This document shows positions 58,492 through 64,000 of a stretch of DNA of 64,000 nucleotides, in pieces. Origin of the DNA: Streptomyces sp. NRRL F-5122 (GTDB lineage Bacteria; Actinomycetota; Actinomycetes; Streptomycetales; Streptomycetaceae). Within the stretch, counting starts at the first letter, position 1. Each line of letters opens with the position of its first letter. Both the position numbers and the translations under genes were made by a program. The stretch is taken from assembly GCF_001507435.1 (NCBI RefSeq), contig NZ_LMWH01000243.1, forward strand, positions 62,001 to 126,000, in the 5' to 3' direction. The notes under the pieces were generated by a model, which saw only the letters and a list, made by a program, of their open reading frames with translations, was not told the origin of the DNA and did not search any database.

Positions 58492-60033
58492 ATGTCTGAA
58501 ACAGCCCGAAACATCCCGGGCGCCTCCGCCCCCGACCCCAGTCGCTGGCGGGCCCTCGTCTTCATCGCACTCGCCCAGCTGATGGTCGTCCTCGACGCCA
58601 CCATCGTGAACATCGCGCTTCCGTCCGCCCAGCAGGACCTGGGGATATCCGACGGCAACCGCCAGTGGGTGGTCACCGCCTACGCCCTGGCCTTCGGTGG
58701 TCTGCTGCTCTTCGGCGGCCGTGTCGCGGACCTGTGGGGCCGTAAGCGCGCCTTCGTCATCGGCCTCGGCGGTTTCGCCCTCGCCTCCGCGCTCGGCGGT
58801 GCCGCGCAGAGCGGCGCGATGATGTTCGGCTCCCGTGCCCTCCAGGGCATCTTCGGCGCACTCCTCGCCCCTGCCGCGCTGTCCTTGCTCGCGGTCATGT
58901 TCACGGACGCCAAGGAGCGCGCCAAGGCGTTCGGTATCTACGGTGCGATCGCCGGTGGCGGTGGCGCCGTCGGCCTGATCCTCGGTGGCTTCCTCACCGA
59001 GTACCTGGACTGGCGCTGGACGTTCTTCGTCAACATCCCCTTCGCCGTCGTCGCGGCGGCGGGCGCCTACTTGGTCATCCGGGAGCCGGAGGGCGGCCGC
59101 AACCGCTCGCCGCTCGACATCCCGGGCGTCATCCTCTCCACCCTCGGTCTGGTCTCGCTCGTCTACGGCTTCACGCGTGCCGAGTCGGACGGCTGGGGCG
59201 ACTCCATGACGGTCGGCCTGTTCGTCGCGTCCGCGGTGCTGCTCGTGGCCTTCGTGATCACCGAGGCCAAGGTCAAGGCCCCGCTGCTGCCGCTGCGTGT
59301 CATCACCGACCGCAACCGTGGAGGCGTCTACCTCTCCCTCGGTCTCGCGATCATCGCGATGTTCGGCACGTTCCTCTTCCTGACCTACTACCTGCAGGTC
59401 GTGAAGGGCTTCTCGCCGGTCAAGACCGGCTTCGCCTTCCTGCCCATGATCGCGGGCATGATCACGGGCTCGACCCAGATCGGCGCCCGGCTGATGACCC
59501 GTGTGCCCGCGCGGCTGCTGATGGGCCCCGGATTCCTGGTCGCGGCCGCCGGTATGTTCCTGCTGGCCCAGATCGAGCTCGATTCGGCCTACGCGGCCCT
59601 GATCCTGCCGGCCATGCTGCTGCTCGGCCTCGGCATGGGTACGGCGTTCATGCCGGCCATGGCGCTGGCCACGCACGGGGTGCAGCCGCGGGACGCCGGT
59701 GTCGCCTCCGCGATGGTCAACACCTCGCAGCAGGTGGGCGGCGCGATCGGCACGGCCCTGCTGAACACGATCGCGGCCTCGGCGACCACGTCCTACATCA
59801 AGGACCACATCGCGACCGCCACCTCGAAGTCGCAGTCGCAGCTGGTCCAGCTGCAGGGACAGGTGCACGGCTACGCGAGCGCGATCTGGTTCGCCGTCGG
59901 CATCCTCGTGGTGGCCGCGGCCATCGCCCTGACCCTCGTCAACGCCGGCCGCCCCGGCGCGGCGTCGGTCTCCGGCCAGGACACGGGCACGGGCGCCGAG
60001 GACGAGCTGCACGTTCCGGTGGTCGCCCACTGA
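58492..60033 (+). CDS. MFS drug exporter, EmrB/QacA (DHA2, 14-TM) family
   Basis: This 513-residue proton-driven exporter starts at ATG 58492; a GTG at 58480 would add four residues. About 14 helices are seen. Conserved motifs: LDATIVNIALP in helix 1, GRVADLWGRKRAF (motif A), GSRALQGIFGALLAPAAL and the motif C region GAIAGGGGAVGLILGGFLTE. In DHA2 exporters these handle antibiotics, dyes or metabolites. A long perfect hairpin terminates it. Confidence 0.94.
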   Translation: MSETARNIPGASAPDPSRWRALVFIALAQLMVVLDATIVNIALPSAQQDLGISDGNRQWVVTAYALAFGGLLLFGGRVADLWGRKRAFVIGLGGFALASALGGAAQSGAMMFGSRALQGIFGALLAPAALSLLAVMFTDAKERAKAFGIYGAIAGGGGAVGLILGGFLTEYLDWRWTFFVNIPFAVVAAAGAYLVIREPEGGRNRSPLDIPGVILSTLGLVSLVYGFTRAESDGWGDSMTVGLFVASAVLLVAFVITEAKVKAPLLPLRVITDRNRGGVYLSLGLAIIAMFGTFLFLTYYLQVVKGFSPVKTGFAFLPMIAGMITGSTQIGARLMTRVPARLLMGPGFLVAAAGMFLLAQIELDSAYAALILPAMLLLGLGMGTAFMPAMALATHGVQPRDAGVASAMVNTSQQVGGAIGTALLNTIAASATTSYIKDHIATATSKSQSQLVQLQGQVHGYASAIWFAVGILVVAAAIALTLVNAGRPGAASVSGQDTGTGAEDELHVPVVAH

Positions 60034-60150
60034 CCGTGGCCGGTGGTCGTCCGTCCACCGGCAGGTCACGGGAGTGAGCCCGAGGGGCTTGGCCCCGGAG
60101 GCGAGCCGGACACCACGGACGAGGGCCGGGACGCCTCGTCCGAGCACTCC

Positions 60151-60190
60151 GGGTGTGCCCCGGCCCCCCGCGGGGGGCCGGGGCACACCC
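60151..60190. terminator. Perfect 20-bp palindromic bidirectional terminator
   Basis: GGGTGTGCCCCGGCCCCCCG (60151-60170) is followed directly by its exact reverse complement (60171-60190). It lies between the convergent MFS and MarR genes and can stop both. Confidence 0.85.
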
Positions 60191-60216
60191 GTGTCGGCGC
60201 CGATCCGCCCGGTGGC

Positions 60217-60720
60217 TCAGCGCAGCCAGGGCAGATCCGCGCCTGCCTCCGAGGGCTGCAGACCCTCGGCGATGATCGACATGATCTCGCCGAGGGACTG
60301 CTGCTGTTCGGGGGTGAGCCGGTCGAAGAGGGCCTGGCGCACGGCGGCCACATGCCCCGGCGCGGTGTCCGACAGCACCGCGTATCCCTGGTCGGTGAGG
60401 ACCGCGAGCTGCCCGCGCTTGTCCGAAGGGCAGTCCTCGCGCCGCACCCAGCCGTTCTGCTCGAGGCGGGCGACGGCGTGCGAGAGCCGGGAGCGCGTGA
60501 TCTTCGCCCGCATGGCCAGCTCTGTCATCCGCAGCCGCCGCTGCGGCGCCTCGGCGAGCTGGACGAGCAGTCCGTAGTACACGTGCGGCATGCCCGCGTC
60601 GCGCTGGAGCTGGCGGTCGAGGTGGTCCTCGAGAAGAGTGACGGCGTGCATGTACGCACGCCAGACGCGCTGCTCCTCGTCGGTGAGCCAGCGTGTGTCA
60701 TCAGCGGGTGCCGTCGTCAT
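60217..60720 (-). CDS. MarR family transcriptional regulator
   Basis: This 167-residue regulator starts at ATG complement 60718-60720. The winged helix contains RLRMTELAMRAKITRSRLSH and RLEQNGWVRREDCPSDKRGQ, and the dimer helices at both ends are evident. It is divergent from the LigB-type dioxygenase gene with about 100 bp between and palindromes in that gap, so direct control of the dioxygenase is likely. MarR ligands are often phenolic, which fits. Confidence 0.92.
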   Translation of the reverse strand: MTTAPADDTRWLTDEEQRVWRAYMHAVTLLEDHLDRQLQRDAGMPHVYYGLLVQLAEAPQRRLRMTELAMRAKITRSRLSHAVARLEQNGWVRREDCPSDKRGQLAVLTDQGYAVLSDTAPGHVAAVRQALFDRLTPEQQQSLGEIMSIIAEGLQPSEAGADLPWLR

Positions 60721-60743
60721 GGGACCACTGTACGAGGCTCCTT

Positions 60744-60798
60744 CTTGAAGGTTAAACAAGTGCGGAGTAGGCTGGCCGATATAACTTGAGACTTCAAG
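60744..60798. promoter_or_regulatory. MarR-type inverted repeats in the divergent promoter
   Basis: CTTGA-GACT-TCAAG at 60785-60798 is a clean inverted repeat. CTTG-N9-CAAG at 60744-60760 is a weaker one. Both contain the CTTGA/TCAAG half-site seen in OhrR- or MexR-like MarR sites. Confidence 0.6.
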
Positions 60799-60822
60799 CA
60801 AATTGCGAAGGGAGTGGCCGCC

Positions 60823-61629
60823 ATGCCCGCCGTCACCGAGGAGCGCACCGTGCCCGAGCGCATGCCCGCCCTCTACCTGAGCCATGGCGCACCCTCGCTC
60901 GCCGACGACCCGGTCTGGCCCGGCCAGCTCGCCGCCTGGTCCGCGGACCTGCCGCGCCCCAAGGCGATCCTGGTGGTGTCCGCCCACTGGGAGGAAGCAC
61001 CGCTGGCGCTCGGCGCCGTGGAGACGGTCCCGCTGGTCTACGACTTCTGGGGCTTCCCCGAGCACTACTACCGGGTGCGGTACGGGGCCCCGGGCGCCCC
61101 CGAACTCGCCGAAGCGGTGCGCAAGCTGCTGCGCGCCCCCGGCATCCCCGTACAGGACGTGCCGGAACGCGGTCTCGACCACGGCGCGTACGTTCCGCTG
61201 GTCGAGATGTATCCGGGGGCCGACATCCCGGTCCTTCAGGTCTCCATGCCGACCCTCGATCCGCTGAGGCTCATGGAGATCGGCCGGAAGCTGGCGCCGT
61301 TGCGCGACGAGGGCGTCCTGATCCTCGGTTCGGGCTTCTTCACCCACAACCTGGCGGCCCTGCGGCAGCCGGGCGGGGGAGTGCCGGGCTGGTCGGCGGA
61401 GTTCGACGACTGGGGGCACCGCGCGCTGGAGGCCGGCGACGTCGACTCGCTCGTCGACTTCGTCCGCAAGTCCCCGGCGGGCCGCCTCGCCCACCCCCGC
61501 ACGGAGCACTTCGCCCCGCTCTTCGTGACCCTGGGCGCGGCGGACGCGACCGGTGAGCTCGACGCGCAGAAGTCGGTGATCGACGGGTTCTGGATGGGTC
61601 TGGCGAAGCGGTCGGTGCAGTTCGGCTGA
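60823..61629 (+). CDS. LigB-type extradiol dioxygenase (DODA-like)
   Basis: This 268-residue class III extradiol dioxygenase starts at ATG 60823, with GGGAG nine bases upstream; GTG 60814 is less likely. Metal ligands are probably His21 (LYLSHGAPSL) and His55 (VVSAHWEEAP), and the LDHGAYVPLVEMYP segment supplies the acid/base His. FFTHNLAALR follows. Family members open catechol rings, as in 4,5-DOPA dioxygenase. It is regulated by the divergent MarR gene, so the substrate is probably a catechol or phenolic compound. Confidence 0.92.
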   Translation: MPAVTEERTVPERMPALYLSHGAPSLADDPVWPGQLAAWSADLPRPKAILVVSAHWEEAPLALGAVETVPLVYDFWGFPEHYYRVRYGAPGAPELAEAVRKLLRAPGIPVQDVPERGLDHGAYVPLVEMYPGADIPVLQVSMPTLDPLRLMEIGRKLAPLRDEGVLILGSGFFTHNLAALRQPGGGVPGWSAEFDDWGHRALEAGDVDSLVDFVRKSPAGRLAHPRTEHFAPLFVTLGAADATGELDAQKSVIDGFWMGLAKRSVQFG

Positions 61630-61735
61630 CCGCCGACGGGGCCCGGGCGGCCACCGGAACTCCGCGGACGCGACGGCGGGCGGCGGCATGTCGCCCGCCC
61701 TTCCGCGCGAGCGCGGCGCGACCCGGTCTCCGCCG

Positions 61736-62254
61736 TCAGAGCTCCTTCTCGTACCAGGCCACGTCCCAGTAGCGGCCGAACTTGTACCCCACCTCGCGGT
61801 ATGTGCCGATGTGCCGGAAGCCCAGGCGCTCGTGCAGTCGCACGGACGCCTCGTTGGGCTGGGCGATGCCCGCGTACGCCCGGTGCAGGTCCTGCCCGGC
61901 GAGGGAGTCGAAGAGGGCGCTGTAGAGACGTGTGCCGACGCCGCGCCCCTTGGCCTGCGGGGCGAGGTAGACCGTGACCTCCACCGAGGTCGCGTACGCC
62001 GGTTTCGGCCGGAAGGCGCTGGATGTGGTGTACCCGAGAATCGTCCCCGATTCGGGATCCGTGGCAACCATCAGGCGGTGCGGCCCGTCTTCAGGGTGGG
62101 AGAGCAGCCAGGGGCGTCGCTCCTGCGGGGTGAAGACCGCGGTGTCGAAGGTGATGGGCGTCTCGCGCACATAGTGGTTGTAGAGGTCGGTGAGGGCCAC
62201 GAGGTCGCTCTCGACTCCCGGCCTGACCTGCACCTCTCTGAATTCGGACAACAT
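61736..62254 (-). CDS. GNAT acetyltransferase, phosphinothricin acetyltransferase-like
   Basis: This 172-residue enzyme has the PAT/Bar architecture: VRPGVESDLVALTDLYNHYV, then TPITFDTAVFTPQERRPWLL, VEVTVYLAPQAKGRGVGTRL (acetyl-CoA loop) and NEASVRLHERLGFRHIGTYR. Close relatives acetylate phosphinothricin, methionine sulfone or similar amino acids. It starts at ATG 62254 after GGGAGG. It is convergent with the LigB gene and divergent from hrdD. Confidence 0.9.
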   Translation of the reverse strand: MLSEFREVQVRPGVESDLVALTDLYNHYVRETPITFDTAVFTPQERRPWLLSHPEDGPHRLMVATDPESGTILGYTTSSAFRPKPAYATSVEVTVYLAPQAKGRGVGTRLYSALFDSLAGQDLHRAYAGIAQPNEASVRLHERLGFRHIGTYREVGYKFGRYWDVAWYEKEL

Positions 62255-62424
62255 CCGGCCTCCCTGGTGGCGGCACAGGGTACTGCATGATCAGAAAAAT
62301 TGAGGGGCCCGTTGGGAATTCTGTCCTGATTCCAGTCGTTGTTTCCATCGGATGCAGGGCACCCGGGAGGGTGACCGAAGCGTCACAGGACCATCCGCCA
62401 GCCCACCATCGCAAGGGAGCACGC

Positions 62425-63423
62425 ATGGCAACCCGTGCCGTCGCCCGTCGCAAGTCCGCCGAGAGCGAGACCGTCGACGCGGCTAACAGTGTTCGCGCCC
62501 ATGGCGGCGAGATCGCCGATCGCGACCTGGTCGGCATGTACCTCGACGAGATCGCTCGCACGCCGCTGCTCGACGCCGCGAGGGAGGTCGAGCTGTCCCA
62601 GGTCATCGAGGCGGGTGTGTTCGCGCGCCAGATCCTCGACGGGGAGGAGAAGGCCAAGGCCGAGGCCACCCGTGAGGAGCTCGAGGCCCTGGTCGCCGCC
62701 GGCGAGCGGGCCAAGGACATCTTCATCCGCTCGAACCTTCGGCTCGTCGTCGCCGTGGCGCGGCGCTACCCGCGCAGCGGTCTTCCGCTGCTCGACCTGA
62801 TCCAGGAAGGCAACGCGGGCCTGGTGCGCGCGGTCGAGAAGTTCGACTACCGCAAGGGCTTCAAGTTCTCGACCTATGCGACCTGGTGGATCCGTCAGGC
62901 GATCACGCGGTCCATCGCCGACCAGTCCCGGACCATCCGGCTGCCCGTGCACCTGGTCGAGGAGCTGGGCCGGATCCGCCGTGTCCAGCGGGAGTTCAAC
63001 CGTGAGCACGGGCGCGACCCCGAGCCGGCCGAGATCGCGGCCGAGTTGGACTCCTCGGCGGACCGCGTCAGCGACGTCCTCGACTGGGCCCGTGACCCGG
63101 TCTCCCTGAACATGTCGGTGGACGACGAGGGCGAGACCCAGTTCGGCGACCTGCTGGAGGACACCTCCGCGGTGTCCCCGGAGCAGTCGGTGCTCACGCT
63201 GCTGCGCAGCGAGGAACTGGACGACCTGATCGGACGGCTCGACGAGCGGACGGCCTCCATCATCAAGATGCGGTACGGCATCGAGGACGGCCGGGAGCGC
63301 ACGCTCACGGAGGTCGGCAAGGAGCACGGACTGACGCGTGAGCGCATCCGGCAGATCGAGAAGCACGCGCTGCTGGAGCTGAAGAAGCTCGCACGGCAGA
63401 CGGGCTTCGACGCGGCGGCCTGA
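62425..63423 (+). CDS. hrdD: RNA polymerase sigma factor HrdD (group 2 sigma-70)
   Basis: This 332-residue non-essential primary-like sigma factor starts MATRAVARRKSAESETVDAA at ATG 62425 after AAGGGAG. Region 1.2 is RDLVGMYLDEIARTPLL; region 2 shows NLRLVVAVARRYPRSGLPLL and FSTYATWWIRQAITRSIADQ; region 4 ends LTRERIRQIEKHALLELKKL. The sequence closely matches what I recall of S. coelicolor HrdD, including the N-terminus. HrdD adjusts growth-phase and stress transcription in Streptomyces. The TetR gene after it is also the usual neighbour. Confidence 0.95.
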   Translation: MATRAVARRKSAESETVDAANSVRAHGGEIADRDLVGMYLDEIARTPLLDAAREVELSQVIEAGVFARQILDGEEKAKAEATREELEALVAAGERAKDIFIRSNLRLVVAVARRYPRSGLPLLDLIQEGNAGLVRAVEKFDYRKGFKFSTYATWWIRQAITRSIADQSRTIRLPVHLVEELGRIRRVQREFNREHGRDPEPAEIAAELDSSADRVSDVLDWARDPVSLNMSVDDEGETQFGDLLEDTSAVSPEQSVLTLLRSEELDDLIGRLDERTASIIKMRYGIEDGRERTLTEVGKEHGLTRERIRQIEKHALLELKKLARQTGFDAAA

Positions 63424-63699
63424 CGGCTTCCGCCCGGGCGGCGGGCGGCGACGCCGCCCCGGGCGGCCCGCCGCACCGCACGGACTTGGCGGGTTCCGTC
63501 GCTTCAACCCGCCGGGTCCGGGGCACAAGACCTCCAGGTCCCGTACGGCACGGGCCGTATCGTGCGGCCCCCACGAGCCGAGTCCCGACGCACCTCCCCC
63601 CGGTGCCGGGGCTCTCCCGAGCCGGGCTTCGGCGCCACTCCCCCCTGGCGCCGGGGCCCGGCTCCTTTGCTGCCCCCGCCGCGGACGGCAGAAATCGAC

Positions 63700-63732
63700 G
63701 GGCCGCCCCGGACCTGAACCCCGGGGCGGCCC
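63700..63732 (+). terminator. Hairpin terminator between hrdD and the TetR gene
   Basis: GGGCCGCCCCGG (63700-63711) pairs with CCGGGGCGGCCC (63721-63732), 12 bp, 9-nt loop. The 350-bp gap after hrdD has no gene. Confidence 0.75.
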
Positions 63733-63771
63733 CGAATGGCAGATTGTGCCACAGCGGCATAACCTGCCGTC

Positions 63772-64000
63772 GTGACCGGTACCAAGCGTATGACCGGGGC
63801 ATCCTCCGGCCGTGCGGCGCAAGAACCCGAGGCTCTGTCGCTCACCGAGCGACGCAAGGCGGCGACCCGGATGGAGATCGCCCGGGCCGCGGCAGGGCTC
63901 TTCATGGCCGACGGCCTGCGCGCCACCCGCGCGGAGGACATCGCCCGCGCCGCCGGGGTCGCACCGCGCACCTTCTACCGGTACTTCGCGACCAAGGAGG
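63772..64000 (+). CDS. TetR family regulator (3' end cut by window edge)
   Basis: The first 76 codons of a TetR regulator are visible from GTG 63772 (VTGTKRMTGASSGRAAQEPE); ATG 63790 is the alternative start. The HTH is complete: RRKAATRMEIARAAAGLFMA, then ATRAEDIARAAGVAPRTFYR and YFATKE. The C-terminal ligand domain lies beyond the window. Its position after hrdD matches other Streptomyces genomes as I recall them. Confidence 0.88.
   Translation, partial: MTGTKRMTGASSGRAAQEPEALSLTERRKAATRMEIARAAAGLFMADGLRATRAEDIARAAGVAPRTFYRYFATKE

Noticed and set aside
1..64000. CRISPR arrays, rRNA genes and antibiotic biosynthetic clusters
   Set aside because: No regularly spaced repeats with unique spacers, no rRNA sequence and no PKS/NRPS or terpene synthase genes were seen.

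Overview
The window is a high-GC actinobacterial chromosome segment, almost certainly Streptomyces. Indicators are strong G/C third-position bias, frequent GTG/TTG starts, an HrdD-type sigma factor, a KorSA/TraB/Spd/RepSA-type integrative element, and a complete actinobacterial mce lipid-import operon.

Layout. 1-12.8 kb: an FtsX/MacB-type ABC transporter pair (permease cut by the left edge), a GNAT enzyme, a VOC protein, a secreted PA14/fibronectin-III protein, a methyltransferase and several small hypothetical genes. 12.9-18.5 kb: an eroded island with three partial copies of a tRNA-Arg(CCT) 3' end, two integrase 3' remnants, a peptidase E gene, broken SMI1/KNR4 and cytidine-deaminase genes and a secreted three-module protein. 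18.4-37.5 kb: a segment flanked by two identical 44-bp att repeats with matching arm-type repeats inside both ends. It carries a sialidase-like secreted protein, two Mce-associated proteins, mceF-A, two YrbE permeases, an MlaF-type ATPase, a membrane-tailed sigma factor, a secreted lytic transglycosylase, a sortase-anchored protein and recombination debris. It has no integrase. 37.5-52.4 kb: an apparently intact actinomycete integrative and conjugative element (AICE) in the intact tRNA-Arg(CCT) gene, with its own arm repeats. Its cargo is a lower-GC three-gene operon that I read as an ABC-three-component (ABC-3C) conflict system: DUF4297-like nuclease, middle component and Rad50-like zinc-ribbon ATPase. 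52.5-64 kb: ordinary chromosome with a cupin, a double IclR regulator, an M6 protease, TetR + MFS exporter, MarR + LigB-type dioxygenase, a GNAT enzyme, hrdD and a TetR gene cut by the right edge.

How it fits together. tRNA-Arg(CCT) has been a repeated landing site, giving at least three stacked att-bounded segments. The right-most AICE looks functional: integrase, excisionase, RepSA-type initiator, TraB translocase and Spd proteins, all apparently controlled by a KorSA-like GntR repressor acting on ACGAGT operators at five places, plus a Nudix protein resembling the pSAM2 immunity factor Pif. The neighbouring 19-kb segment resembles a cis-mobilizable element carrying the mce importer. The two strongest leads are the ABC-3C operon and the mce cluster sitting between att sites with matched arm repeats.
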